In this document: positions 40,276-52,514 of the stretch, one piece after another | How the letters are laid out: every line of letters starts with the position of its first letter | Numbering within the stretch: position 1 is the stretch's first letter | Source of the DNA: Xiphophorus maculatus | Taxonomy: Eukaryota; Chordata; Actinopteri; Cyprinodontiformes; Poeciliidae | Direction: 5' to 3' | Length of the DNA: 64,000 bases | Assembly: GCF_002775205.1 (NCBI RefSeq) | Contig: NC_036447.1 | Location: forward strand, 19,822,501-19,886,500 | Made by a program: the position numbers and the translations under genes | The notes under the pieces: generated by a model | The model's input: only the letters and a program-made list of their open reading frames with translations | Databases searched by the model: none | What the model was told of the DNA's origin: nothing

Positions 40276-43200
40276 TATGAGTCACTTCTGGCCAGCTCTG
40301 TTGTTTTTAGCTTCCACCTCAGTAAAACAGTCCTTCTATGCTGCAATGTGTCAAGGGACACAGCTTGGACCGTTTTAGACAGATAAGGCATATTTGCCTT
40401 TTTTTCTGTTTTCAGCAAACATCTGCAACTTCTGCTTTCCTGAGATGTGTTTGTATGTTTTTTCCTGATAGTCACACTGTTGAAATTCCTTCTTTTATCT
40501 AGGTGGTTGCTGATGATCAGTTAATCAATGCATTTGATTAGCAGAGCTGAACTGTTGCTTACACCGCACATTGCTTCTGCATTTTATCTGGTTCTTGATA
40601 TAATATCTTATTCATTTATTTTTGTATCTGCTACTTTATTCTAAAACCTGCTAAGTTTATGTAAAACCTCCAAACTGAAGTATTTCATCCCTCTGCAGCC
40701 TGGTCTCAGGGTGACCCCAGGAAAGTGATTTATCCCACAGACAGCAGAGGGCAGTTCTGTGGGCAGGCCGGGACCGCACTGGAGTAAGTCACCTGAAATA
40801 TTAAAGGTTGCTCATGATCTTGTGTAACTTCCACCAACAGAGTTTTGCAAAAGCATTCGTACTTCTTGAACTTTTCGACATTTACTCACGATACAACAAA
40901 AACATTTCAGAGTGTTTTTACTGAGATTTTATTTTGTAGACCAACACATAGTGCAGAACAACTGTGCGTGGAAAGGAAAATTATTTATAGTTTAATTTTC
41001 ATAGTTTCACAGATTTTCATTTAGGGGTTTCTGGCTGAAGTAGGGTGAACTCAAATACATGCCACACTTTTTAGACATACAGCTCTGGAAAAAAAATTAA
41101 GAGACCATTTAAAATAATCAGTTTCTCTGATTTTACTTTTTATAGGTATATGAGTAAAATGAACATTGTTCTTTTATTCTATGAACTACTGTCAACATGT
41201 CTCTGAAATTCTGAGCAAACAATTTAGTATTTAGTTGCAGAAAATGAGAAATGGTCAACATAACAAAAAAGATGCATTGCTTTCAGACCTCAAATAATGC
41301 GAAGAAAACAAGTTCATATTCATTTAGAAACAACAATACTAATGTTTTAACTCAGGAAGAGTTCAGAAATCAATATTTGGTGGAATAACCATGATGTTTT
41401 CAATGGGACTCACTGCAGTGGTCTCTTGCTTTTTACCAGAGTTGTATTACATTTTCCTTTCCACTTCATGATTATAAAGTGCTCTGTTTGGGTCTGTCAG
41501 TAAAAATATTCTGGCTGTGATCTGTGTCATTGTCACGTTACAGGAAGAAACCTTTTCTGTTTTACTTCAACATCCTGAAATGTGCCAGCCCCCTGGTGCT
41601 CCTGGAGCTCCAGTGTCCCACCCCTCAGGTCAGGAAGTGTGGCTACATCTGGTTGCTGCAGCTTCTTTACAGCACCGATCAGTGGTTCATGCCTGCCTGC
41701 TGTTTTCTGTTCCCAGATATGTGTGGAAAAGTGTCCTGACAGGCACTTGAATTTGGTGAAGGCTAAGCTAGGCAGCAACGAAGACCGTGAATACTACTCG
41801 AGATACTGCAAAGAGGGAACTGACTTCACCGCACTGGTACATTTTCAAATACTGAGATTATTCACCTTAAAATGGGGTCGGATGTAAAGAGCTATGTGTG
41901 CGATATGAGGGGATCTTTAACCAAAGCTCTCGTTGCATGATTCAGAGTCCTCCTGAGATCCTGAGGGATGCCCTGTGTCCTGCCATGCTGTTGCCCAGCA
42001 AAGCTTGTAAGTGACAAGCTTTCACTTCTTATGATGGTGTCTCTGTTAATTAGTTTCTGCTGCCAAGAGTTTCAAAAAGTGATTATGGGCCTGCCTCCAC
42101 AGTCACACGGCGCTGCCTGCCTGCCCTGGGAAAGCTGAGTGGCGGGGTGGTGGTTGTAGGCAACGAAACCTCATTTTTCGATGACAATAACAACAGAGTC
42201 AACGCCACAGACCTGCTGGAGGCATCAAAGTGAGTCTACTTCCATTTATATGGAGACACAACATAATGTTATAAAGCACGTGTTTTAGTTTTTGTTTTAA
42301 CATTTATATCAGTATAGCAGTTTATGAAATGTGTATAGCTATTAGGTGCTGTAGCAATTCCTCGAATGATTCGAGTACCTCAATTATTAAAAGTCGTTGA
42401 AGAAAATGTATCTGCCTCAAAGCTTCATAAAATTCTATTTCATTATTTAGCTCACCGTGTTCCGGTCGGATCATCATTTGTGTTGGGCCCTAATAGCTAT
42501 GCAAAGAAAGTTTATTTTGGGAAACATTTTATTTGCTCTTACAGGATAATTAAAGTATCCATCCAACCATGAAAACCTTTGAGAATCTTTTTATGTTTAC
42601 CAACCTACTGTGATTTACAGATCACTTTTCTACAGAAATCAGACAACTTTACTTGTTTCATTACTAAACTGTGTTCTTTGTTTGTTCTTTTAGCAGGTAA
42701 AGATTTTTAAAAAATGAATAGTTTTGCAATTTTAATAAATGGAAAAAAATGTATCTGGGCCCCAAACACTTTCAGTTGGACATTTTTGGCAGCTGTAGCA
42801 AGATGTTCAGACAACACTGCACTACAGAAATCAAAACCTTTTTAAATTTGCTGAACAGTTTTCTCCATCATTGTTTTTTGTTCAGACATTAAACTCAGAA
42901 ATATTGCTCTTAAGTGATATGAAATAAAATGAAAAATATGAAACTAAGCACACATGCTATTAATATAATTTATTTGCTTGATAAGGGAGTTTACTTTAAT
43001 AACGTCATTCATTTTCTTGCTAAGTTGAATGACCCCATCTAGACTATTTACTGTTTAACCTGTAATGATCCATTCATCTGATGTTTTCTCTTGAAAGGAA
43101 GTCAAATATTGTTTTGGAAGCTCGTCAGGTGGCCATGAGAATCTTTGAAGATTACACTCAGTCCTGGCACTGGATACTACTGTGAGTTTACTTACCTGTA

Positions 43201-46200
43201 CTGTTCAAATAAAAGGTTAAGTGTTATATGCTAAAGCACTGAACAAGCTTTCAATTTTCTCAAGTGATTCAGTTCATACTGAACCGAGACGGACAGATTG
43301 CTTTGGTTCAGATTGGTGTATAAAAAATCTTTGTGTGGTTTCTGAAAAGAATCAACCAATCACACTGACTTCTGATTGGTTGATGATATTCCAGTTAATA
43401 AAGTAACTCATTAATCTGTTCTCGCTCTGCAGCGGTCTGGTGATCGCCATGGTTGTCAGCTTGATTTTCATCGTCCTACTGCGATTCTTGGCCGCCGTCA
43501 TGGTCTGGGTCATTATTATTTTGGTCATTCTTGTCATTGGATACGGTAAATCCTGCTAGCATTAAATGCTAAAATTAAAGGTTGTCTTTAAAGACGATTG
43601 ATATAACTGACAAGCTTGATTGTTTTTAGGGATTTTCCACTGCTACATAGAGTACGCTGCCCTGAAGGGAGAACCGGGCGCAGACGTCACCATCCGTGAC
43701 CTGGGCCTGCAGACAGACTTCTCTGTCTACCTGCAGATCCAACAGACATGGCTGGCCTTCAGTAAGACATTTTCACCGTGATTTATCTCTTTCAATTAAC
43801 TGATTATTCATCATTTTAATCTGCTGCACAGTGATCATCCTGGCGATTGTCGAGTTCATCATCATCCTGCTGCTCATCTTCCTCAGGAAAAGAATCCTGA
43901 TCGCCATCGCTCTCATCAAAGAGGCCAGCAGGTCTGTACATGTCAGCTGTGGTGCATTTTCACACAGATGTGTCACATGTGTTGCATCATCGTTTTGACT
44001 CGATTAAAGAAACAGTGCAGCTAGATTATGCGTTATGAAAGTTACATTTAGAGTTTTAATTCAATTCAACATATTTATGCGCCATTGATTGTCTACAAGT
44101 TTAATCTTTAATCGCCTTAAAAGGAAAACTGACACATTTCATATCCAATTATATGGAAACAAATAATGAATCAATCCAATTCGTGTCAGAGCAAACACAA
44201 AGATTCAGATCTGTAGACATAAAGTCCAATTTCAATCCACATTATAATACAATCAAAGTCAGTTGATTATTTAATGTAATAATCTGTCTTTGATTATTTA
44301 TCTGTATAAGCTATCTAACTATATAAGCTCATGTGATTGCATGGAGCTGTTGACTTTGCAGCAATACCTCCACCTGAACAAGCATATAATGGTAACTGAA
44401 TGTAGTATGAAGCGCTATACAAGTACTACAGCAAAACCTAGCTCAGATAGAGCAACTAATAGGCATAATCGCGGTTGAGGGTTGAAAATATAGAACTGCG
44501 CTAGAATAGGTTTATTTCCCATGGTAAAGAAAAACGCAGCTAATAGCAGAATTAAGAAAAGAGACATGGTAAAGCACTGAATGACTGAGCCAGGAGTACT
44601 TTCCACTGGAGAGAAAGTACCGCAGTTAATAAGAGCAACAGCTCTGTCACTGACACTGTCCAGGAGCAAGACACACCTGAACACAGAGCAACTGAGCCAG
44701 GAGAACTTTCTGTGGAAAAGACAAAAATAAAATTGAGGGAATGTATAAAGTTAATTGCAGCAGCAATTTTGTCAGTAGTACATCTAGGAGTAAGACACAG
44801 CAAAACAAAGAATCAATAAGTTGTGAATACCTTCTATGAAAACAATACTGTAATAATATAATTAAAATAAAAATTAGCAGGAGAACAGATCAGTGTGAGA
44901 AAAAAGTGGTCATTAAATCCTTCTGCTGTCTAAGTTGGAGTTATGTCTAAGCAGCATAATTATAGAAATGTTGTAAATGAAATTATTGCTTAATTTACAA
45001 GTTCTTTTATTAAGTCAAAATGTTTTATAGCAATTTCTATGTAGCAATTATAGAAATTTCAGATATCATAGTAATGGCATGTTGCAGAATAACAAGCGTT
45101 TCTTTTGTCAGAGCTGTGGGCCATATTATGTCGGCGATGTTCTACCCGCTGCTGACCTTCGCCCTCCTGGCTGTGGTGATCGCTTACTGGGCCGTCACTG
45201 CAGTGTATCCTTTCATCAGCCTTCCAAGAAGCTCAATCCCTCATTTTGTCACATGATGTTTTCAATGATGACACTTTGTCACCTTGACGCCTCCAATCAG
45301 ATTTCTGTCTACGTCGAATGAGCAGATCTACAAAGTGTACAACAAATCCGATTGCCCGTTCTCGATGGACACCTGCGATCCCAAGGTGATCCCAAAATGT
45401 CTCTTTTCAGTCAGGCTCATTTTTCAAATCCTGGAACTGTACTGATGCTGTAAACAGGTTGCCTTTTAGTTAGAAAGACAATCTCCGCATTGATCCACCT
45501 CTTCTCCTTTTTCCCGCAGACATTTAACACCTCCAATGTTTCAGCCCAGTGCCCGGACGCAGAATGCCTGTTTGCTTTTTACGGTGGTGAGACGCTGTAC
45601 CACAGATACCTCATCCTGCTTCAGTTCTACAACGTCTTCCTCTTCTTCTGGTGTGCAAACTTTGTGACGGCGCTGGGCCAGGTGACGCTGTCGGGAGCTT
45701 TTGCTTCCTATTACTGGGCCTTCAAGAAGCCAGATGATATCCCTGCTTATCCCATCTTCTCCTCTCTCGGACGGGCTCTTAGGTTGTTGGAAACCATGTT
45801 TACTTTAATTATCATAACTGAAAACATTCTAGAACAAATGTGGCATTATTTATTTATTCATTTACTTTTAAATAAAAGCAGCTGAATCTGTCCCAAATGG
45901 GGCATATGGTGAGGTCTGCAGGTGGTGCCTCAGACCATGTGACATGGAAAATTGTGACTAATTCTCGTCTGTGGTCTCCTCCTGTGTAGATACCACACAG
46001 GCTCCCTGGCTTTTGGCTCCCTGATCCTGTCTTTGGTCCAGGTCATCAGGGTCCTCCTGGAGTATCTGGATCACAAGTTGAAAGGTTGGAAAAACGCTTC
46101 ATTAAATCTCGTTTAATAGTGGCGATGGAGATATGTAGTCACAAGTGACCCTGGTTACCATAGTAACACAAGTGCTAATAACCTAAAACCTTCCACCGAC

Positions 46201-49200
46201 TCTGACCAGCTTCCACATGTCTACTTAAGCATTATGTTTCTGTGGCGTGTTCAGGTAATGTTTGCTGTCGGCTTTTTTTCTCTCCACATGTTGCGTTTTG
46301 AATGTAGGTCAAGAAGTTACATCTTGGTTTGACCAGAGCGACTTCTTCCACATGTTTATCGTGTCCCTTTGTGGGTTGAGTCTAATCTTTACAGGACATC
46401 TTGACTTCAATTTCATTTTCACTTTTCTGTAAAGGTTAGATTTGTGGAGTGTATGAATAATAATTGTCCCATCAGGAGCTCTGCAGCATGGACCTCTGGG
46501 CTGCTTCTTTGTTTAATGCTCTTCTTATCTTGTTTATGTAAACGCCTTGTCTTAGCAGATGTTCAGTTGTGCCATACTCCTTTTAATTTTTAGAAGGCAG
46601 ACTCTGAGAGATTCAAAGATGGAAATCTTATAATCTATATATATGTATATATATATATATAATTTTATTTCTGTCCCTGAACTGACTGGTGTTTTCCTCG
46701 GTCTTCATGACGCCATCTGTTCTCTAGTTTCCACTTCGCAATTATTCACTAATTTGTGAATAATTTGTGTTGGTCTATCTAAATAAAATGCATTGATGGC
46801 TGTCATTGTAACATGACAAACTGTGAAGTTAGGGTTATTAATACTTATGGCAATATCTGCTTTTACTGTGCGTTTTGTTTTGCTAGCAGGTCTAGTCAGT
46901 CTCGGACCAACATATCTGTGTGTCATTGTTCATAGAGCTATGATTATGCACATCAGTTACTGTACTTCCTCTCTCACCTCAATGCGGTGAAGAATAAACA
47001 GAAAGTTTACACACATAAGCATACTTGTTCATCCTAAAATGTTGCACCATTTCCCCTCCTGTCCTCCAGGTGCTCAGAATAAGTTTGCTAAATTTCTGCT
47101 GACCTGCATGAGGTGCTGCTTCTGGTGTCTGGAGAAATGTATCAAATTCCTGAACCGGAACGCCTACATCATGGTGAGCTGCTGCAACTGGATACTTCTG
47201 ACCGATGGCTCTTCTTTCCAAGAAGTTCACTTCTCGTTATTTTGTTTTCCCTCTAGATTGCAATCTATGGAAAAAATTTCTGCGCTTCAGCTCGAAATGC
47301 TTTCTTCCTTCTCATGAGAAACATTGTCAGGTTTGTTTTTCATTCACTAACCTTCATATTACAATAATTTCTTCCCCAGTATTGCAGCAACATGACAACG
47401 CTGTTAAACTCAACACTGTGTGCTCTCTAACGCAGGGTGGCGGTTTTAGATAAAGTGACTGACTTCCTGCTGTTTCTTGGGAAGCTCCTTATTGTTGGCA
47501 TTGTGGGTAAGGGAGGTCTTTATTAATAGATGAACACACTCTGGAGACATCCGTGTGTTTTTCCCACAGTTCAAATAAACTATTTTTGCTTTTTGTCTCT
47601 GCACAGGGATTTTCTCTTTCTTCTTCTTCTCTGGAAGAATAAAAGCCGTAGAGGAGGCGGCTCCATCTCTCAACTACTACTGGGTGCCAATACTGGTAAG
47701 AACAGTTGTGGAAAAAAGCTTAACAATAAATTGTTAGCGTTGTAATAAAGTATCATATTTAATACATTTGAGAAAACTTCAATTTATTTACACATTTATC
47801 TTGTGATTCAAAAAGTTGTTGTTTTCTTACATCAACAGAGTACTTACTGGTACTCCTTGCACGTCCTAAAGAATAAATTTGACTAAAAATATTTTTACCT
47901 TATTTATACTTTACATATTTGCTGTATGTACTGACAGCAGAGGAATAATTGTAGTAGCAATGATTATGTTAAAAACAATCATTTCTTAATGCATTTTATC
48001 CCCCACTGAAGCTTGCCATTTTTTCAGAGCGTCAGTGTGGCTCACTGCTTGGGGCAGCACAACCCTGAGGTTTTCCTATTCCTTATCTACATGTCCTGTC
48101 GATATGCAGTGACCACCTCAGGATTGTGTGCTGTTGGGTTGCTAATGTTGTTATCTGAGCTGCAGCTTCTGGTTTGGTGCTTCAAAAAAAGTTGTTTCAT
48201 TGCTTTAAGGAAATTTGGGCAGCATTTTATTGTCTCTAGGTCAAAATATAAATTCCTTAGACTTATTAAACCTTACACCAATGCACTGCACAGAGATTCT
48301 TTAAAATACAGCTTGAGATTTATTAAACCTTTTCTCTACGTGTGAGAGATGCAGCGATCAGGATGTTTCTGGCTGCGACAGTGTTATGCAATGTCTGATC
48401 TACCAATTCCAATTCAGATGTTTTTTTTGTGGACTAGAAAACATAGAGATTAAATGAGGATTAAATGTCCGCATTTATACCTCACAGGACTAACATTTAT
48501 CTTATTTTAACAAAACTAAAAAAAAACAAAGTACATGCAGAAAAATAAGTTCTTCATCTTGAAGGATCTGATGGATTGGAGAAAAAAATAATAATTTTTA
48601 GATCCTAGGCAGACTGCATGGAGCTTTCTTAAAACTTCCCATTTCAAATTAGACTATTGATATAAAAGATTAATTATTTTAAGATGTCTTTACATATGTT
48701 TATCAGGGGGTCAATATGTGTAGAGTTCTTTGTTTAAGACAGACATAATCATGAGTTTTCAGATATATATATATTTTTACATCCTGCTTTTCTCTTTGCA
48801 GACAGTAGTAGTGGGAGCCTATCTGATTGCCCACGGCTTCTTCAGCGTGTACGCCATGTGTGTGGACACACTCTTCCTGTGTTTCTGTGAGTCATTTCTC
48901 AAAGATAACCAAAGATCTTCTCCTCCTATTGATAAGCTGCTTGTTTTGCCTTCTTGCTGCTCTGTTTCTCACTTCTCTCCTCTTTGTCTCCTGTTAATTT
49001 CACTTTCATACATTCCCTCTGCATTTTGCGTTTTTCCCATCCGTTTTCCATTAACCCATTCTGAATCGATGCCACACACCGCCAAAAGGCGAAGACTTGG
49101 AAAGGAACGACGGTTCGTCCGAGAGACCTTACTTCATGAATCCGGAGCTGCACGAGATCCTCTCCAAGTCCAGGAAGGTGGAGGACGAGTGTGACGGCGT

Positions 49201-52178
49201 CGAGGTGGCGGACGCTGCCAAACAAGCGGACGAGGTAAAAGTGGAGGAGGAAACGCCCCTCCAGCAGCAGGACGGGGAAGTCCAGCTGAAACAGCAGACT
49301 GTGCTGAAGGAGGAAAACGAGGAAAAGCAGCCTCTGGAGTCCAGTACTGAGGAGGAGAAGAAGGAGAAAGCGGAGGAGGAACAAGTCAGTCAGGTGGAGG
49401 ACACTGAGAAAAAAGAAGAGACAGCTGTGAAGGAAGCTGCATCAAAGCAGGAAGTGAAAGCAGAGGAAAAGGCAGAGGAGCAGTTAGCTGCAGCTGGGGA
49501 AGCTGAGGAAGTGAAGAAAGTGGAAGAAAAAGAGCAACACAAAGATGATAATCCTCCACCTGCACCACAGGAGTAGATGCAGCAAAGCAAGAAGGCTCGC
49601 TAGACCTCATAAAACAGAAAGAATAGAAGTTACGTCCCTCAGCTGTGTGATATGGACCTGTTAAATGTACAGCATTCAAGCTAAAGTGTACGGCTTTGCT
49701 GAGAGAGCTGATGTTCCACCTGGAGAAGGCCGGCCAGAGCGAAGGCCGAAGGAGGTCGAAAGCCCAGTGCATCTCTGTAGCTTGAAGAAAACACACACAC
49801 ACACACATTCCTTTGTTTTGGTTTTAGAACAGTGTTGGTTTTTCTATCGTGAAGGTCTGTAACACATAGTGCGTGCTGAACCCCGTGCCTGATTACTGTC
49901 AGTGTTTGTCGTCTCAATCCCATTTGCCGGAAGCACCACAGAACCGGAACCATGTTTACAGTCTGAGCAAACATCTCAATCAACGGTGAATCGCTTTCAC
50001 AGTTTACAGAAATACCAGCTGATGCCAAAACCTTTCACATTATTTGATACGCTATGAATACTGGACCTTTTCTTTTTTTTTTTCTTGATAGAAAAACTTG
50101 TATATATGCACTGGTGCGTGTTTATTATGTATCTTTTGGCTTCAGTCTTGTTGAGACTCTCACTATGATGGGACTCCATATATTGTATCGCCACCTATTT
50201 GCCTTGGTATTTTGGACTGGCGTTAAGTGCTGTGATTGTCCGGCCATGATGCAAAAATCATGACCTCTCAGACTCTCCGTACCCCGACCCAACCTCCCAG
50301 TTGTTTACAGACCCCTCTTCTTGCCTTGCTCTGTCCCTTCCCTGAATCTTTCTGTCTATTAAGTGCTGCATGATATTAACATGGCCTTTTGAATGCTCGC
50401 AACTAACATCTTAGGTGTCTGAAAGCTTTTGTACTTCTTCTTCTTGTCTGTCATGCTGTGAAAGCTGTAAGCTGATATTTTTATCCCCCCACTGAAATCA
50501 CTGATGACATTCCATATTTATTGGGTGTAATTCCTGATTGCAAATACTCGTATTTAATAATTGTAGTTCTGTTATGGGTAAACATGTGAAGGATGATTTG
50601 GGTATAATGGTTGGAAACAGGTGAGTTTTGGGATCTGAGACAAAAAGGTGAGTTTCTTTGTCTATAAATGAAATGATTGACAATTTTACAGAAGTCCATT
50701 TAATTGTTTAATTGTCATTTTTGATTTGTGACTCCCTCCAACAGAATACAAGGTGTATACATTCTGGACTTTGTGTGATTGTAATTTGTGAAAAAGTCTT
50801 TGAAATCCCTGAAGAAACATTTGAAAATGGAGTGACTAAATAAATGATTTGAATCTAAATGTCCACTTCTTTTACCTGCTTACTTTGTCAGATGTTTATG
50901 TACCAAGATTACCCTATAATCCTGGTATATAAGCAGGATTATAAAATAATCTTGTCCTTAAAACCCAATAGTTTGGGCTTTAATTAAAAAAAAAACACTA
51001 CCAGCTATCAGGTAGGATGGTGGCAGCATCATCCTGAGGGTGGGTTTCACTGACAGTCAGATGCAAACGCCAAACATTACTCAAAAAGAGTGTAATGAAA
51101 AAGCTGGACTACTTCTTAATTCTTCAACTTCACCTCAAATCATCCCAAATACAAATCGCCTGGCTTTTGTGTTTTGTGTCAGATGGGTGCTGACAATAAG
51201 CTTCTGAAAAGGAATTTCCAAAAGGGCAATGATTAAGAATTTATGGAATATTCTGAAAAGTTATGCCTGTGAGATGAAACCAAACTATTTAAATGTGTTT
51301 TGCTATCCATTCTGCAAAATATTCAGCCAAAAGTTCTGACAAGAAGGAAAATTTAACCAAATATTGGCTCGTGGATAGTTTTGTATCTTTCTACATAATA
51401 TTTAGACCCTGTGTAAATTGGGGGAAAAAATCAATAAATTCCAACTTACACTCTCAATTCTCTTTTCAAAAATCTTCTTTCAGCTCTTCATTAGGTATAC
51501 CTCACTGGTAGTGGATTACACTTTTGCTTGCTAAACTCCCTTCATTTGTTCATTGCATAGATTCAATGAGATGTCAGAAATATTCCTCAAGAAATTTGGT
51601 CTGCATTGACCTCATCACTTGTTAGCTAAACGTCCATGATCAGATCTGTTCTACCACACCCCAAAGTTGCCATATTGGATTGGTATATGGTGACTGTGGA
51701 GCCCCTGGAGCACAGGGATATCATTGCCCTGTTCATGAAACCAGTTTGAGATGATTTAAGCTTTGTGACATGATGCTTTATCGAGCTGGAAGTTGCCATC
51801 AGAAGATGGGTGCTCATAAAGGGATGGACATAGTCAGTAACAACACTGAGGGGTGTAGGATTTACACTACAATGACTGCTTTGGTCAGAGTCAATAAATG
51901 CCCTTTCTGTCCCATCTGGATCCTCGGCAAGTCATCTTCCCCACTTTTAGATTGCGAAAATGCACCGAGTTAAAATAAGGGTTCACACATGACATTGTAA
52001 GCCTGAAATGGTTAAATTAGAATTGGTGTCAGAAAAACGTTTTTAACTTCTATTTCTGTTTGTCACAGTGGAAGACATGGAACGCAATGATGGATCAGCC
52101 GAGAGGCCCTACTTCATGTCACAAAATCTCCTCAATGTCATGAATAAGTCCAATGACGCACCCAAATCTGTTGACTAA
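29803..52178 (+). CDS. slc44a2: Choline transporter-like protein 2
   Basis: SLC44A2 is a multi-pass plasma-membrane and mitochondrial choline/ethanolamine transporter, which also carries a neutrophil antigen in humans. Exon 1 is 29803-29839. Twenty shared exons follow: 39649-39697, 39808-39881, 40699-40783, 41544-41628, 41717-41836, 41946-42006, 42103-42229, 43098-43181, 43433-43545, 43630-43761, 43832-43931, 45112-45204, 45301-45385, 45520-45782, 45990-46084, 47070-47173, 47257-47330, 47436-47506, 47607-47695 and 48802-48886. The last exon is 52069-52178 (TAA). All join in frame to 711 residues (human 706). Motifs include a [18 protein letters not shown] start, a first membrane segment at about 33-55, a large outer loop with sequons NETS and NATD and paired cysteines, then [56 protein letters not shown] and [17 protein letters not shown]. 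Alternative first and last exons are listed separately. Intron 1 (9.8 kb) is full of repeats. Confidence 0.95.
30123..30140. repeat. Poly-T run
   Basis: An uninterrupted T-run in slc44a2 intron 1, 0.3 kb after the first exon. Confidence 0.8.
32078..32127. repeat. CA-rich microsatellite
   Basis: An imperfect (CA)n with CCCA and GCAC interruptions, in slc44a2 intron 1. Confidence 0.85.
33394..33470. repeat. Compound TA/TG microsatellite
   Basis: Two (TA)n blocks are separated by a T-run and (TG)n, in slc44a2 intron 1. Open frames across it reading Ile-Tyr repeats are artefacts. Confidence 0.85.
33475..33935 (-). repeat. Possible non-LTR retroelement 3' fragment
   Basis: This stretch includes 'aaaccacacgatgttgtatgaacacaggacagactgaataatggctgtgagg'-type text, of which only the general pattern is recalled. 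It resembles the tail of LINE-type elements common in fish. A long - strand frame is open across it but shows no domain. The identification is weak. Confidence 0.35.
35565..35586 (+). CDS. slc44a2: Alternative first coding exon of slc44a2
   Basis: ATG starts the short peptide MTMYEKT, and the exon ends in one base of a split codon before GTACTG. That is the same phase as the upstream first exon ([12 protein letters not shown] plus one base). Either can join exon 39649-39697, which completes the codon as Gly. With this start and the last exon at 52069 the protein is 706 residues. Human SLC44A2 likewise has two promoters giving isoforms that differ only in the first residues. A purine-rich leader precedes the ATG; no TATA box was noted. 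Confidence 0.65.
36400..36690. repeat. G/T-rich degenerate repeat tract
   Basis: The + strand is strongly enriched in GGT/TTGG words. Frames across it read as Gly/Val/Leu-rich or Pro/Thr/Asn-rich low complexity. It lies in slc44a2 intron 1 and I do not regard it as coding. Confidence 0.5.
37165..38538 (+). mobile_element. Decayed Tc1/mariner-like transposon, near full length
   Basis: Terminal inverted repeats are nearly exact over about 26 bases: CACTGTGTTCCAAATTATTA at the left and its reverse complement (one change) at the right, each flanked by TA, the usual target duplication. A third copy of the terminal motif lies inside at about 38335-38360. The 1.37 kb between holds a broken transposase reading frame. 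Stretches [19 protein letters not shown] and a [17 protein letters not shown] segment near 37995-38040 match the Tc1 '[11 protein letters not shown]' motif, but stops and shifts interrupt it. It is inactive and lies in slc44a2 intron 1. Confidence 0.85.
40229..40275. repeat. TA/CA microsatellite
   Basis: (TA)n followed by a short (CA)n, in the slc44a2 intron between exons ending at 39881 and starting at 40699. Confidence 0.85.
40840..41065 (-). mobile_element. Tc1-like 3' end fragment
   Basis: In reverse orientation this shows the blocks typical of the 3' end of the same Tc1 family as 27120-27520 and 63050-63490: a 'gtgttggtct' type block, a 'gtggcatgtatttgagtt' type block, and a terminal 'gaatgcttttgcaaaac' block. 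It is non-coding and lies in an slc44a2 intron. Confidence 0.55.
41079..41449. mobile_element. Internally deleted Tc1-like element (MITE)
   Basis: It begins 'acagctctggaaaaaaaatt' then 'aagagacca' and ends 'tggtctcttgctttttacca' then 'gagttgt'. These are imperfect inverted termini of a fish Tc1 family I recognise by its 'cagtttctctgattttact' and 'atatttggtggaataacc' blocks. The transposase part is absent. It is in the slc44a2 intron before exon 41544. Confidence 0.7.
44585..44800. repeat. Two-copy degenerate tandem repeat
   Basis: The block 'actgagccaggag-actttc' recurs about 106 bases apart (near 44585 and 44691). A linked 'caggag-aagacaca' block recurs similarly. It lies in the slc44a2 intron 43932-45111 and is non-coding. 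Confidence 0.5.
46636..46661. repeat. Short TA microsatellite
   Basis: (TA)n with one TG interruption, in the slc44a2 intron between 46084 and 47070. Confidence 0.8.
49089..49576 (+). CDS. slc44a2: Alternative last exon of slc44a2 encoding a long Glu/Lys-rich tail
   Basis: After an AG at 49087-49088 the frame continues from exon 48802-48886 as [16 protein letters not shown], the conserved end of the SLC44A2 body. It then runs on for about 145 residues to TAG. The tail is dominated by Glu, Lys, Gln and Ala ([29 protein letters not shown]) and should be disordered or coiled. A second exon at 52069 opens with the same module, so the two are duplicated, mutually exclusive terminal exons. Using this one gives 837 residues. 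Its own AATAAA follows at 50839. Caveats: the acceptor has a weak pyrimidine tract, and the split codon becomes Cys (TGC) where the family and the other exon have Leu. Confidence 0.75.
49577..50870 (+). other. slc44a2: Long 3' UTR of the slc44a2 long-tail isoform
   Basis: No other coding sequence is seen between the TAG at 49576 and the AATAAA at 50839-50844. A short (CA)n lies at about 49788-49806. The stretch includes ordinary AT-rich sequence and would be a 1.3 kb 3' UTR. Confidence 0.55.
50839..50844 (+). terminator. slc44a2: Polyadenylation signal for the slc44a2 long-tail isoform
   Basis: AATAAA followed by a T/G-containing stretch ('gatttgaatc... ttctttta'). Its place before the second terminal exon supports use of exon 49089 as a true last exon. 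Confidence 0.6.
51000..51260 (+). mobile_element. Tc1-like transposase relic
   Basis: The text 'ggatggtggcagcatcatcc' followed by 'tgagggtggg' corresponds to the G-G-G-S-I-M-x-W-G region of Tc1 transposases, with frame breaks and decay after it. It lies between the two slc44a2 terminal exons. Confidence 0.5.
51560..51930 (-). mobile_element. Second Tc1-like element fragment
   Basis: Blocks such as 'gatcagatctgttctaccac', 'aaaccagtttgagatgattt' and 'agttgccatcagaagatggg' belong to another fish Tc1-type family that I recall from repeats in several species. Frames are broken. It lies between the two slc44a2 terminal exons, so the spacer between them is largely transposon-derived. Confidence 0.55.
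52069..52178 (+). CDS. slc44a2: Canonical short last exon of slc44a2
   Basis: After TTGTCACAG the exon completes a Leu codon and reads [16 protein letters not shown], then a short tail [11 protein letters not shown] and TAA. Length and content match the human C-terminus, so this is the ancestral-type last exon. Compare the long-tail exon at 49089-49576. Confidence 0.85.
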
Positions 52179-52508
52179 ATCCCTTTGTGTGTGTGTCTGA
52201 ATGTGCAGATAAATTACTGTGCCATTTCATTTGATGTCTGTACATAAACGTGGAGACTTTTTTTCCTTTTAACATGTTGAAAACGTCATACTGTTGATGA
52301 GAAATTGCCAACACAGGCAACTTGAAGTACATGAGTTTGGGAATTACATTTGCTTATGTAAGTGCAACAGAATGCTGAAAGGCCTTGTTTTATAAGTAAT
52401 GTCATATGTTTTATTCTAACTTTTCCGTTAATTTTATTCTGACATTCAGATAGCATGGAAACCTTTATAAGTCAGATAGAAGAAACTTTAGATTTACAAG
52501 CTTAACCA

Positions 52509-52514
52509 AATAAA
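52509..52514 (+). terminator. slc44a2: Polyadenylation signal for the slc44a2 short-tail isoform
   Basis: AATAAA lies 331 bases after the TAA of the canonical last exon. Confidence 0.55.

Noticed and set aside
49386..49808. - strand frame opposite the slc44a2 long-tail exon
   Set aside because: Mirror of a Glu/Lys-rich coding sequence. No splice or promoter context.
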